DNA of 64,000 nucleotides. Origin: Nocardioides sp. Lineage in GTDB: Bacteria; Actinomycetota; Actinomycetes; Propionibacteriales; Nocardioidaceae. Every line of letters begins with the position of its first letter. Positions within the stretch are counted from its first letter, which is position 1. This document shows positions 45,579-54,287 of this stretch, one piece after another. The notes under the pieces are model-generated. The model ran no database searches, had not been told where the DNA came from, and saw only the letters and a list, made by a program, of their open reading frames with translations. The stretch lies in assembly GCF_030019515.1 (NCBI RefSeq), contig NZ_JASEEQ010000004.1, forward strand, positions 307,769-371,768. The letters are read 5' to 3'. A program made the position numbers and the translations under genes.

Positions 45579-45720
45579 CCTCGGCTACATCGTCGCCGGG
45601 TACGGCGTCACCGCGGCTGCCCTGGTCTGGTACCGGTGGTGGCTCTCGCGCCGCGCCGTGCGGGCCCGGGCGCTGACCGCGGCGCTGACCGGCCGGGCAC
45701 CCCGCCGGGGGGTCCGGTGA
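45571..45720 (+). CDS. ccmD: Heme exporter protein CcmD (49 residues)
   Basis: A small gene easily missed. It encodes ADLGYIVAGYGVTAAALVWYRWW followed by an Arg-rich cytoplasmic tail: one membrane segment and a basic end, as in CcmD. GTG 45571 overlaps the ccmC stop by eight bases, and its own stop overlaps ccmE by four. CcmD tethers CcmE to CcmABC during heme transfer. Confidence 0.85.
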   Translation: MADLGYIVAGYGVTAAALVWYRWWLSRRAVRARALTAALTGRAPRRGVR

Positions 45721-46181
45721 GCACGACCACGGCACCCGACCCGACCCACGGTCCGGACGCGGTGCCACCTCCGGCGCGACGAGGCTCCGCCCGGCTCCGC
45801 GTCATCGTCTGCGTCGCGATCATCCTCGCGGCACTCGGCTGGATCGCGGTGCGGGGCCTCACCGGCAGCTTCGTGTACTACCTGACCCCCTCGGAGGTCG
45901 TGAACGGCGGCCAGGCCGAGATCTCCCAGCGGATCCGCCTGGGCGGCTACGTCGAGCCCGGCAGCGTCACCCGTGACGACCAGGGCCTGACGTTCACGGT
46001 CTCCGACGGCGAGGAGTCGATCCGGGTCGTCAGCACCGGCTCGGTCCCGCAGCTGTTCCGGGCCGGCCAGGGCGTCGTCCTCGAGGGCGCGCTGGGAGCC
46101 GACCGGCTCTTCCACGCCGACACGCTGCTGGTGAAGCACGACGGCGAGTACCGCGCTCCCGACCCGACGAAGGGATCCTGA
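45717..46181 (+). CDS. ccmE: Heme chaperone CcmE
   Basis: A 154-residue protein with one membrane segment (about 27-45) and an OB-fold domain. The covalent heme ligand His141 lies in LVKHDGEY and the axial Tyr145 is present, matching the HxxxY form of CcmE. GTG 45717 is coupled to ccmD by GTGA, and ccmF starts one base after its stop. Confidence 0.93.
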   Translation: MSTTTAPDPTHGPDAVPPPARRGSARLRVIVCVAIILAALGWIAVRGLTGSFVYYLTPSEVVNGGQAEISQRIRLGGYVEPGSVTRDDQGLTFTVSDGEESIRVVSTGSVPQLFRAGQGVVLEGALGADRLFHADTLLVKHDGEYRAPDPTKGS

Positions 46182-46182
46182 C

Positions 46183-48162
46183 ATGGCGCACCTCGGACAG
46201 CTCGGCCTGCTGCTGGCGCTGGCGCTGGCGGCGTACGGCATGGTGGCCGCCTTCGCGGGCGCCTCGCCCCGGCGGGCGGCCTGGCTGGAGAGCGCCCGGC
46301 TGGCGGCGTTCGCCGTGCTGCTCGTCGTCCTGGTCGTCAACGCGGCGATGCTCATCGCGCTCCTGACCGACGACTTCAGCGTGCGCTACGTCGCCGAGAA
46401 CTCCTCGACGGCGACCCCGGTCTTCTTCAAGACCCTGTCCCTGTGGGCCTCCGACGACGGCTCGCTGCTGCTGTGGAACCTGGTGCTCGCGGGCTACGGG
46501 GCGGCCGTCGCCTGGCGCTTCCGCCGGGACCGGCCGGCCGGCTTCCCCGTGGCTCTCGGCGTGATGTTCCTCGTCCAGTCCTTCTACCTGCTCCTGGTGA
46601 ACGGGCCGTCGCGGCCGTTCGCCACGCTCGCGACGGCGCCGCTCGACGGCCGCGGGCCGGCGCCGCTGCTGCAGAACCATCCGCTGATGGCGGTGCACCC
46701 GCCGTTCCTGTACCTCGGGTTCATCGGCTTCACCGTCCCCTTCGCGTTCGCGATCGCCTCGCTGGTCAGCGGCTCGCAGCCGGACCGGTGGGTCGAGGTG
46801 ATCCGCGGCTGGACGATCGCGGTCTGGACCTTCCTCACCGTCGGGCTCGCCCTCGGAGCGCTCTGGTCGTACTCCGTCCTCGGCTGGGGCGGCTACTGGG
46901 CGTGGGACCCGGTCGAGAACGTCGCCCTCCTGCCGTGGCTGGTCGCGACCGCCTTCCTGCACTCGGTGATGCTGCAACGCCGCAGCGGGATGGCCACGTT
47001 GTGGAACGTCGGCCTGGTGATCGGCGCCTTCGCGCTCACCACCTTCGGGACGTTCCTGACCCGCGGCAGCGTGCTGACCTCGATCCACGCGTTCGCCGAC
47101 TCCTCGATCGGGCCGGCGTACCTGACCTTCCTCACCGTGGTCCTGCTCGGCGGCTTCGGCCTCGTGGTGTGGCGGCTGCCGCTGCTGCGCTCCCCGGCGC
47201 GGATGGACTCCCTGCTCTCGCGGGAGGCGGCGCTCGTCGGCAACAACGTGCTGCTCCTGGCCGCCACGGGCATCGTCCTGCTCGGCACGGTCTTCCCGAT
47301 GGTCGCCGAGGCCCTCTTCGACGAGCAGCTGACGGTCGGGCGCCCGTACTTCGAGTCCGCCGTCACCCCGGTCTTCCTCCTGCTGCTCCTGCTGATGGGC
47401 GTCGGCCCGCTGCTGCCGTGGCGGCGTGGCACCCCCGGCCGGGCCCTGCAGCGGCTGCGTCTGCCGGCGGTCGCTGCCGCGCTGCTGATGGTGGTGCTCA
47501 CCCTCGCGGGCGTGCGGTCCACGGGCGCCGTCGTGGGGCTCGGCCTGGCCGCGCTGGTCGTCGTCGGCACCGGACGGGAGCTGGTCCGTGGGGTCCGGCG
47601 CGATGGCGGCGCCCGGCGGGTGCTGCGCGGGAGCCGGCGGTACGGCGGGCTGCTGGTGCACGTCGGGCTGGCGATCCTCGCCGCGGGCGTGATCGCCTCC
47701 TCGGCGCTCGGCCAGGAGGGCGAGGTCACCCTGGCGAAGGGCGAGACGGCCACGTTCGCCGGCCACGAGCTGCGCTACGACGGCCTGCAGACCGACCGCC
47801 AGCCGAACCGGACCGTGCTCACGGTCGCCCTCACGGTGACAGGTGGTGGCGGCGACGAGCTCCGGCTGGATCCCCGCCTCAACCTCTATCCCGCCGCGTC
47901 GGAGCCGATCGCGTCGCCCGCCATCGACCGCGGGCCGGTGTGGGACCTGTACACCTCGGTGATCTCGCTCCAGGACAACGGCGACTCCGCGACCATCCGG
48001 GTGCTGCACACGCCGGGCGTGAACTGGCTGTGGCTCGGGGCGCTGCTGATGGTCCTCGGCGGCGTGCTCGCCGGCTGGCCGCGGCGCGTCCGGCGCCGGC
48101 GCGACCCGGCGACTGCCGACGGTCACGTGCCGCCCGTGGTCGCGACGGGGGCGCGGCCATGA
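46183..48162 (+). CDS. ccmF: Cytochrome c heme lyase subunit CcmF
   Basis: A 659-residue membrane protein with about fifteen hydrophobic segments. It has the WWD-type motif WGGYWAWDPVEN and external His residues (PLMAVHPPFLYLG, SIHAFADS, VHVGLAIL), as in CcmF. With CcmH it attaches heme from CcmE to apocytochrome. It is coupled to ccmG by ATGA. Confidence 0.96.
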   Translation: MAHLGQLGLLLALALAAYGMVAAFAGASPRRAAWLESARLAAFAVLLVVLVVNAAMLIALLTDDFSVRYVAENSSTATPVFFKTLSLWASDDGSLLLWNLVLAGYGAAVAWRFRRDRPAGFPVALGVMFLVQSFYLLLVNGPSRPFATLATAPLDGRGPAPLLQNHPLMAVHPPFLYLGFIGFTVPFAFAIASLVSGSQPDRWVEVIRGWTIAVWTFLTVGLALGALWSYSVLGWGGYWAWDPVENVALLPWLVATAFLHSVMLQRRSGMATLWNVGLVIGAFALTTFGTFLTRGSVLTSIHAFADSSIGPAYLTFLTVVLLGGFGLVVWRLPLLRSPARMDSLLSREAALVGNNVLLLAATGIVLLGTVFPMVAEALFDEQLTVGRPYFESAVTPVFLLLLLLMGVGPLLPWRRGTPGRALQRLRLPAVAAALLMVVLTLAGVRSTGAVVGLGLAALVVVGTGRELVRGVRRDGGARRVLRGSRRYGGLLVHVGLAILAAGVIASSALGQEGEVTLAKGETATFAGHELRYDGLQTDRQPNRTVLTVALTVTGGGGDELRLDPRLNLYPAASEPIASPAIDRGPVWDLYTSVISLQDNGDSATIRVLHTPGVNWLWLGALLMVLGGVLAGWPRRVRRRRDPATADGHVPPVVATGARP

Positions 48163-48716
48163 TCCGCGGTGGCGGTCGCCGGCTGGCGGCACTGGGTGGC
48201 CTCGCCGTCGGCGTCGCCCTGGTCGCGCTGCTGCTGGCGCTCGGGCTCACCACCGACACCAAGCTGGCGGCCTCGCCGCTGTCCGGCCACCCGGCCCCGG
48301 CATTCGACCTGCCCGGCCTCGACGGCGCCGAGCAGAGCCGGATCCGCCTGGAGGACCTGAGGGGCCAGGTCGTCGTGGTGAACTTCTGGGCCTCGTGGTG
48401 CACGGAGTGCCGGGTCGAGCAGCCGGAGCTCAACGCGACCTGGCAGCGGTTCCGCGACGCCGGCGTCGTGGTGCTCGGGGTGGACTTCCAGGACGCACCC
48501 GGCGACGCCCGGCAGTTCGTCGCGACCAGCGGCGCGTCGTACCCGATGGTCGTGGACGCGGACTCCTCCACGGCGCTGGACTTCGGGCTGCGTGGCGTCC
48601 CGGAGACCTTCGTCATCGACCGCGACGGCCGCATCGTGGAGCGCTTCGTGGGGCCGGTGACCGCTGCCACGCTGGGTGATCGGCTCGAGCCGCTTCTCGA
48701 CGGAGGACGGCCGTGA
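48159..48716 (+). CDS. ccmG: Thioredoxin-like CcmG/DsbE
   Basis: A 185-residue membrane-anchored thioredoxin-fold protein. An N-terminal anchor (about 8-30) is followed by the redox motif WCTEC (Cys81, Cys84) and the cis-Pro region GVPETFVID. It reduces the apocytochrome heme-binding cysteines using electrons from CcdA. It overlaps its neighbours by four bases on both sides. Confidence 0.94.
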   Translation: MIRGGGRRLAALGGLAVGVALVALLLALGLTTDTKLAASPLSGHPAPAFDLPGLDGAEQSRIRLEDLRGQVVVVNFWASWCTECRVEQPELNATWQRFRDAGVVVLGVDFQDAPGDARQFVATSGASYPMVVDADSSTALDFGLRGVPETFVIDRDGRIVERFVGPVTAATLGDRLEPLLDGGRP

Positions 48717-49231
48717 GCGCGGCCCGCCTCGCCGGCGGCCGCCTCGGCCTGGTCCTGGCGGTCCTCGCGCTGCTGACCGCGGCGGGCGCCCTCGTGTGGG
48801 GCGCCACCGCCGACCGGGCGCCGACCGACCAGGAGCGCGCCACGGCGATCGCCTCGGGCCTGCGGTGCCCGGTCTGCACGGACCTGTCGGCCGCGGACTC
48901 CTCGGCGCCGCTGGCGCGGCAGATGCGCACGGAGATCCGGCAGCAGGTGGCAGCCGGCGTCTCCGACGAGGAGATCCGCCGCGGCTTCGTCGAGGCCTAC
49001 GGACCCTCGGTGCTCCTGACCCCGCCCGCGGACGGCCTCGGGCGGGTCGCACACCTGCTGCCCGTGCTGGTCCTGGCGGCCGCCGCGGTGGGTGGCGCCG
49101 CCGTGCTCGTGAGCGGTCGCCGCGCCGTGCGAGGTGGCGGCCCCGGCACCGCCGAGCCGGACCACCGGTCGTCGACCGACCGGACTCTCGTCGACCGCGC
49201 GCTGGCCGACCTGCTGAAGGAGGAGCCGTGA
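48713..49231 (+). CDS. ccmH: Cytochrome c-type biogenesis protein CcmH
   Basis: A 172-residue protein with the CcmH/CycL motif LRCPVC (Cys52, Cys55) in a three-helix domain (about 35-100), with membrane segments at about 10-30 and 105-125. The order anchor-domain-anchor is usual for CcmH. It passes apocytochrome to CcmF. Confidence 0.93.
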   Translation: MSAARLAGGRLGLVLAVLALLTAAGALVWGATADRAPTDQERATAIASGLRCPVCTDLSAADSSAPLARQMRTEIRQQVAAGVSDEEIRRGFVEAYGPSVLLTPPADGLGRVAHLLPVLVLAAAAVGGAAVLVSGRRAVRGGGPGTAEPDHRSSTDRTLVDRALADLLKEEP

Positions 49232-50139
49232 CTCTCGCCCTGGTGGCCGGCGCGGTCGGCGTCATCGCCCTGACCCTGCTGACCCGGCCGTTCCTGGCCG
49301 CGAGCCGTGCCCCGCAGCCGTCCGGGGCGGCGACCGCCGCGGGCGCCGGCGACGTACGCCGGCAGCTGCTGCGCCAGGTCCGCGACCTCGACGACGAGCG
49401 CGCCGCCGGGGGCCTGTCGGACGCGCAGCACGCGGCCCGCCGCCGCGCCCTGGAGGCCGAGCTCGCGCCGCTGCTGCGCGCCGACCCGGTCGTGCGCGCA
49501 CCCCGGGCCACGGCGGGGGACACCCGCACGCCGCGGACCCGGCGCAGCCGTTGGACCCGACGGGTCGCGCTGCTGGCCGTCGTCACCGCGGCCGTGGCCG
49601 CGACCGGTGTCGTGCTCCGCAGCACCGTGGAGCCCGAGCCGCCGGCGCCGCCCGCTCCACCGGCCGCCGCCGCAGCGGCACCCGACGGCGCCTTCGCGAC
49701 CCAGCCCACCGCTGCCGAGCTCGACGCCGTCGACGCCGCGGTGCGGCAGGTCCGCCGGCAGCCGCGGTCCGTCAGCGCCCACCTGGCCCTGGCGCACGCG
49801 TACACGCGGGCCCGCCAGCCACAGCTGGCCACCGTCGAGTACCTCGCGACGCTGCGGATCGCGCCCGGCAACGCCGAGGCCAACACCGCGCTCGCGCTGG
49901 TCGCGTTCACCTCCGGGAACGCCGAGCAGGCCAAGCCCATGGTCGACCGGGCCCTGCGCACCCGGCCGGGCTATCCCGAGGCGCTCTACGTCCGCGGACT
50001 GGTGCTCGCCATGGGGCTGAAGCGCCCGGCCGCCGCCGAGCGGGACCTGCGGGCCTACCTCGACCGGGCGCCGTTCGGGTCGCACCGGGAGACGGTCCGG
50101 GCGGTCCTCGCCCTGCAGGAGAAGGAGGGACGACGATGA
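49228..50139 (+). CDS. ccmI: Tetratricopeptide protein CcmI
   Basis: A 303-residue protein with two membrane segments (about 2-20 and 112-130). Between them lies a basic/acidic coiled segment DVRRQLLRQVRDLDDERAAGGLSDAQ, typical of CcmI/CycH. TPR-like helices follow in the outer domain (AHLALAHAYTRARQPQLATVEYLATLRIAPGN ...). CcmI captures the C-terminus of apocytochrome c. GTG 49228 is coupled to ccmH. Confidence 0.88.
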   Translation: MTLALVAGAVGVIALTLLTRPFLAASRAPQPSGAATAAGAGDVRRQLLRQVRDLDDERAAGGLSDAQHAARRRALEAELAPLLRADPVVRAPRATAGDTRTPRTRRSRWTRRVALLAVVTAAVAATGVVLRSTVEPEPPAPPAPPAAAAAAPDGAFATQPTAAELDAVDAAVRQVRRQPRSVSAHLALAHAYTRARQPQLATVEYLATLRIAPGNAEANTALALVAFTSGNAEQAKPMVDRALRTRPGYPEALYVRGLVLAMGLKRPAAAERDLRAYLDRAPFGSHRETVRAVLALQEKEGRR

Positions 50140-51398
50140 GTCGGCTGACCTGCCTCGCGTTCCCGGGCCGCAGCATCCCGATGGAGGTCCTCGAGCGGCT
50201 CTCCGTCCCGGCGGGCGAGCTGCCCGCCGCGGTCCGGGCACTCCGCGAGGTCGCCGGCGTGGATCAGGTGCTGCTGCTGTCGACCTGCGAGCGCACGGAG
50301 GTCTATGCGTGGTGGGCCGACGACGACGACCGCTCGGCCCTGGTGCGGGCGTTCGCCGGGCAGCGCGGGCTGGCGCCCGAGACGCTCGCGGCGCACCTGC
50401 TGGACCTCTCGGGCCGGGAGGCCGTGCAGCACCTGCTCCGGGTGACCTCCGGCCTCGACTCCTTCGTCCGCGGCGAGTCCGACATCGTCGGCCAGGTGCG
50501 CGCCGCGGTCCAGGTGGCGCGCGACCAGGGAGCGGTGGGGCTGGAGCTCCAGCGGCTCGTCGACGCCGCGGTGAACACCTCCCGCCGGGTGCACCGCAGC
50601 ACTGGCGCCGGACTGGCCGCCGGCTCGGTGGCGTCGACCGCGGTGCACGCCGTCGACGACCTGCTCCCGGCCGGGCTGGCCGGCCGCGACCTCGTGGTCG
50701 TCGGCACCGGGCAGGTCGCTGCCGGCGTCGTCGCCGCGGCCAGGGAGGTCGGTGCCCGCCTCACGGTGTGCGGCCGCGACCAGGAGCGGGCGCGCGGGAT
50801 CGCACCGGCCGGGGCGCGGGTGATCGGGCTCGGTGAGCTCGAGCGCGGGCTCGCCGACGCGGACGCCGTCGTGTTCGGCACCTCGTCCCCCGACCGGCTG
50901 CTGCGGGCCGAGGACCTCGGGCCGGGGTGGAGCCGGCACCGGCCCGACCGGGAGCTCGTGGTCGTCGACCTCTGCGTGCCGCGCAACGTCGACCCGGACG
51001 TGCGGGGCGTGCCCGGGGTCCGGCTGCTGGACCTCACCGACCTCCGCGGCACCGCCGTACCGGGTCGGCGTCCGTCCGCGCCGGCGCCCGCGGCCCTGGA
51101 GCTGGCCGACCGGATCGTCGCGCAGGAGGTGGACCGCTTCCTGCAGTGGTGGGTGGACCGCGCGGCCGCGGAGCCGGTACGACGCCTGCGCGCGGACGTG
51201 GAGGCGTGCGTCCGCGAGGAGGTCGCCCGGGCGACCCGGGACCTGTCGCCCGACCTCGAGCCGCTCGTCGCCGAGGGGATCCGCCGGGCCGTGCAGCACC
51301 TCGCCCACCGGCCCACCCGGCGGCTCCTCGACGCCGCGGCCGCCGGCGAGGAGGAGCTCGTGGAGGTGCTCGCCGGGCTGTTCGCGCCGCAGACCTGA
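50136..51398 (+). CDS. hemA: Glutamyl-tRNA reductase
   Basis: First committed enzyme of C5-pathway heme synthesis, 420 residues. The catalytic Cys51 lies in LLLSTCERTEVYA. The family segment GESDIVGQVRAA, the NADPH-binding VVGTGQVAAG and the C-terminal dimerisation helices follow. It starts within the ccmI stop (ATGA), so it belongs to the ccm operon. This would couple heme supply to cytochrome c assembly. It may be a second copy besides a biosynthetic hemA elsewhere, which cannot be seen here. Confidence 0.93.
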   Translation: MSRLTCLAFPGRSIPMEVLERLSVPAGELPAAVRALREVAGVDQVLLLSTCERTEVYAWWADDDDRSALVRAFAGQRGLAPETLAAHLLDLSGREAVQHLLRVTSGLDSFVRGESDIVGQVRAAVQVARDQGAVGLELQRLVDAAVNTSRRVHRSTGAGLAAGSVASTAVHAVDDLLPAGLAGRDLVVVGTGQVAAGVVAAAREVGARLTVCGRDQERARGIAPAGARVIGLGELERGLADADAVVFGTSSPDRLLRAEDLGPGWSRHRPDRELVVVDLCVPRNVDPDVRGVPGVRLLDLTDLRGTAVPGRRPSAPAPAALELADRIVAQEVDRFLQWWVDRAAAEPVRRLRADVEACVREEVARATRDLSPDLEPLVAEGIRRAVQHLAHRPTRRLLDAAAAGEEELVEVLAGLFAPQT

Positions 51399-51409
51399 GG
51401 CGCCGAGGC

Positions 51410-52147
51410 CTACTCGCCCCAGCCCATCGGGAACACCTCGAACGCAGCGGCGAGCGCGACGCCGAGCCGCTGGCCGGTCTGGCGGCCGAAGCCCTCGAGG
51501 AACTCCCGGGCGTCGAAGTGCTCCCAGCCGAGCCCGTCGATGTAGGCGCGGTGTGCCTCCAGCGAGGCGACGCCGGCCTCGAACGTGTCGGTCGTGTCGG
51601 CCGCGTGCGTGGCGTTCGGCGAGCCGAAGGCCCAGACGGCCCGGACCCCGCCCCACGGCTCGAGTCCGTCGCCGAGCTGCTCGGGGAACACCCACCGGTT
51701 GCCGGCGTCGCGCACCGCGTCGACCACCGCCCGGCCGGTCGCGATGTGGTCGGCCTGGTTGAGGTTCACCCCGCCCCAGGTGTCGCGGAAGTTGCCGGTC
51801 ACGACGACGTCCGGGCGGAAGCGGCGTACGACGTGGGCGATCTCGCGGCGCAGCGCGACGCCGTACTCGAGCACGCCGTCGGGCTGGTGCAGGAACTCCA
51901 CCGCGGACACGCCGACGATCCGCGCCGACTCGACCTGCTCGGCCTCGCGGACGACCCGGCACTCGTCGGGCGGCATCGCGTCGATGCCGGCCTCGCCGCT
52001 GGTCACCATGCAGTAGGTGACCTCCTTGCCCTGACCCGTCCAGCGCGCGACGGCGGCCGCGGCGCCGAACTCCATGTCGTCGGGGTGCGCGACCACGCAG
52101 AGTGCGCGCTCCCAGTCCTCCGGCAACCGCTCGAGCTGCTCGTCCAT
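51410..52147 (-). CDS. PIG-L family deacetylase
   Basis: A 245-residue zinc-dependent deacetylase of the LmbE/PIG-L family. The metal motif AHPDD (20-24) and the later NQADHIATG with the third His ligand are present. Relatives include MshB and Mca of mycothiol metabolism, but the substrate is not indicated. ATG 52147 has AGGAGGTAGGAC just upstream. It is convergent with hemA. Confidence 0.88.
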   Translation of the reverse strand: MDEQLERLPEDWERALCVVAHPDDMEFGAAAAVARWTGQGKEVTYCMVTSGEAGIDAMPPDECRVVREAEQVESARIVGVSAVEFLHQPDGVLEYGVALRREIAHVVRRFRPDVVVTGNFRDTWGGVNLNQADHIATGRAVVDAVRDAGNRWVFPEQLGDGLEPWGGVRAVWAFGSPNATHAADTTDTFEAGVASLEAHRAYIDGLGWEHFDAREFLEGFGRQTGQRLGVALAAAFEVFPMGWGE

Positions 52148-52185
52148 GTCCTACCTCCTGGTCGCGAGCATGACAGGCTGCCTCC

Positions 52186-53199
52186 ATGGTGCGATACGCC
52201 GACATCGCGCTGCGGCTGCCCCCGGCCGGCGAGCGCTGGGCGGGGGAGGCGTTCCGGGCCGAGCTGCTGTCCTGGGTGACCTCGGCAGTGGGGGAGCCCC
52301 GGTCGCTGGAGCCGGTCCGGCTCCGTCCGTGGGCGACGGTGTGGCGCGCCGAGACGGCGACCGGGGTCTTCTACGCCAAGCAGAACTGCGCGACCCGGTC
52401 CTACGAGGCCGCCCTCGTCGTCGCCCTCAACGACCTCGCCGCGCACCACGTCGTGCCGCTGACGGCGGTCGACACGACCCGCGGGCTCTTCCTCACTCCC
52501 GATCTCGGGACGCCGGTCGGCCACGCCGAGAGGCACGCCGACGACGTCGGGCTCTGGTGCCGGGTGGCGGCGGCCGGGGCGCAGCTGCAGCTCGAGGTCG
52601 CGCGCTACGTCGACCGGCTGCTCGACGTCGGCCTGACCAGGCTGGCACCCGCCGACTGCGTCGGGTACGTCGAGGAGCGGCTCGAGTCGTTCGCGGCGCT
52701 GCCGCCGGGCGACCCCCGGGGCCTGCCCGCCGAGCAGGCCGCCGCCGTCCGGGCGGCGCTGCCGCGGGTGGCGGCGTGGGCCGAGCGGGTCGCGGCGCTC
52801 GGGCTGCCGCTTACCCTGTGCCACAACGACCTGCACGGGCACAACGTGTTCGACGTGCGCGGCGAGCTGCGGTTCTTCGACTTCGCCGACGCCCTGGTCG
52901 CCGAGCCGCTCGCGGCGCTGCTGGTGCCGCTGAACGTGCTGGCGCGCCGGCGCGGGCTGGCGCCGGACGACCCGCAGCTGGCCCGGGTGGCCGACGCGGG
53001 GCTCGAGGTCTGGAGCGAGCACGCCCCGATGGCCGAGCTGCGCGCCGCGCTGCCCGCGGCCCTCCAGCTCGCCCGGCTGGCCCGCACCGAGGCCTGGGTC
53101 CGCTGCATCGCGCCGATGAACGACGCGGAGCTCGCGGAGTGGGGCGACTCGGCGGCGTACTGGCTGGGGTCGATCACCCAGGATCCGCCGTACCGGTGA
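52186..53199 (+). CDS. APH-fold phosphotransferase
   Basis: A 337-residue protein of the aminoglycoside-phosphotransferase fold. The Brenner-type catalytic motif is LCHNDLHGHNVF, and the metal motif is FFDFADALV. An N-lobe with FYAKQNCATRSYEAALV supplies the ATP-binding Lys. These kinases act on many small molecules, so resistance should not be assumed. ATG 52186 lies six bases after CAGGCT. It is divergent from the PIG-L gene, 38 bases away. Confidence 0.83.
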   Translation: MVRYADIALRLPPAGERWAGEAFRAELLSWVTSAVGEPRSLEPVRLRPWATVWRAETATGVFYAKQNCATRSYEAALVVALNDLAAHHVVPLTAVDTTRGLFLTPDLGTPVGHAERHADDVGLWCRVAAAGAQLQLEVARYVDRLLDVGLTRLAPADCVGYVEERLESFAALPPGDPRGLPAEQAAAVRAALPRVAAWAERVAALGLPLTLCHNDLHGHNVFDVRGELRFFDFADALVAEPLAALLVPLNVLARRRGLAPDDPQLARVADAGLEVWSEHAPMAELRAALPAALQLARLARTEAWVRCIAPMNDAELAEWGDSAAYWLGSITQDPPYR

Positions 53200-53239
53200 G
53201 TGGGGTGAGGGCCCCGGGCGCCGCGGGTACCCCTCGCGC

Positions 53240-54088
53240 ATGAGCCACCCACCCGGCCGCCCCGGCGAGATCCGCGTCGGCATCTCCGGCTGGAGCTACG
53301 CCGGGTGGCGTGGCGACTTCTACCCACGTGGGCTGCCGCAGCGCCAGGAGCTCGCCTACGCGGCCGAGCGGATGGGCTCGGTGGAGATCAACGGTTCGTT
53401 CTACAGCCTCCAGCGGCCCACGTCGTACGCCTCCTGGCGCGAGCAGACTCCCGACGACTTCGTGTTCGCGGTGAAGGGCGGCCGGTACGTCACCCACATG
53501 AAGCGGCTGCGCGACGTCGAGACGCCGCTGGCGAACTTCTTCGCCTCCGGCCTGCTCGCCCTCGGACCCAAGCTCGGACCGGTGCTGTGGCAGCTCCCGG
53601 AGCGGCTCGGGTACGACGCCGACCTGCTCGCGTCGTTCTTCCGACTGCTCCCGCGGACGCTGGGGGAGCTGGCCGCCCTGGCCGAGCGACACGACGCCAA
53701 GGTGCCCGAGGACCGGGCCCTGATCGGCGTCCCGGACGGCCTGGAGACCCAGCGGGTCCGGCACGCCCTGGAGTTCCGGAGCCCGTCGTTCTGCACCGAC
53801 GAGGCCTTCGCCCTGCTGCGCGAGCACGACGTCGCCTGCGTGGTCGCGGACACGGCCGGCCGGTGGCCGATGGCCGAGGCCGTGACCTCGGACCTCGTCT
53901 ACGTCCGCCTGCACGGCGACCAGGAGCTCTACACCAGCGGGTACGGCGACGCCGTGCTCGACGCCTGGGCGGAGAAGTGCCGCGGCTGGGCCGAGAGGCC
54001 GGACGTCGCCCAGGTGGTCGTGTACTTCGACAACGACGCCAAGGGGTACGCGCCCCACGACGCGCTGCGCCTGATCGACCGGCTCTGA
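53240..54088 (+). CDS. DUF72 domain protein
   Basis: A 282-residue TIM-barrel-like protein of the DUF72 family. It has the signature GISGWSYAGWRGDFYP near the start, INGSFYSLQRPTSYASW, and the closing VVYFDNDAKGYAPHDA. Function is unknown; the conserved acidic and aromatic residues suggest a metal or phosphate site. The start is 40 bases after the kinase gene's stop. Confidence 0.9.
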   Translation: MSHPPGRPGEIRVGISGWSYAGWRGDFYPRGLPQRQELAYAAERMGSVEINGSFYSLQRPTSYASWREQTPDDFVFAVKGGRYVTHMKRLRDVETPLANFFASGLLALGPKLGPVLWQLPERLGYDADLLASFFRLLPRTLGELAALAERHDAKVPEDRALIGVPDGLETQRVRHALEFRSPSFCTDEAFALLREHDVACVVADTAGRWPMAEAVTSDLVYVRLHGDQELYTSGYGDAVLDAWAEKCRGWAERPDVAQVVVYFDNDAKGYAPHDALRLIDRL

Positions 54089-54203
54089 CCACCGACCGAT
54101 CGTCGAGACGTCAGACGGTCGGTGCCAGCGGTGGCTCCGTCCGCATGACCTCCCACGCCGCTGGAGCCCGCGGGCGGGCCGCCGACTAGGCTCCCGTCCG
54201 CAC

Positions 54204-54280
54204 GGGGCGGTAGCTCAGTCGGTCAGAGCAGAGGACTCATAATCCTTGGGTCGTGGGTTCGAGCCCCACCCGCCCCACCA
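54204..54280 (+). tRNA. tRNA with CAT anticodon (elongator Met, or Ile2)
   Basis: A complete cloverleaf. The acceptor arms are GGGGCGG and CCGCCCC; the anticodon stem is GAGGA/TCCTT with loop CTCATAA, anticodon CAT; CCA is encoded at 54278-54280. It lacks obvious initiator features. CAT also fits tRNA-Ile read after lysidine modification, which sequence alone does not exclude. A TAGGCT -10 lies at 54187-54192. An IS element begins eight bases after the CCA. Confidence 0.93.
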
Positions 54281-54287
54281 GCCCCAC
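54272..54287. repeat. 16-bp direct repeat flanking the IS element (left copy)
   Basis: GCCCCACCAGCCCCAC occurs here and at 55661-55676, directly outside the two IS ends. It includes the last bases and CCA of the tRNA. It is the probable target duplication. Confidence 0.75.

Noticed and set aside
52186..53199. An aminoglycoside-resistance gene
   Set aside because: The fold is APH-like, but this family covers many kinases and the context gives no link to resistance.
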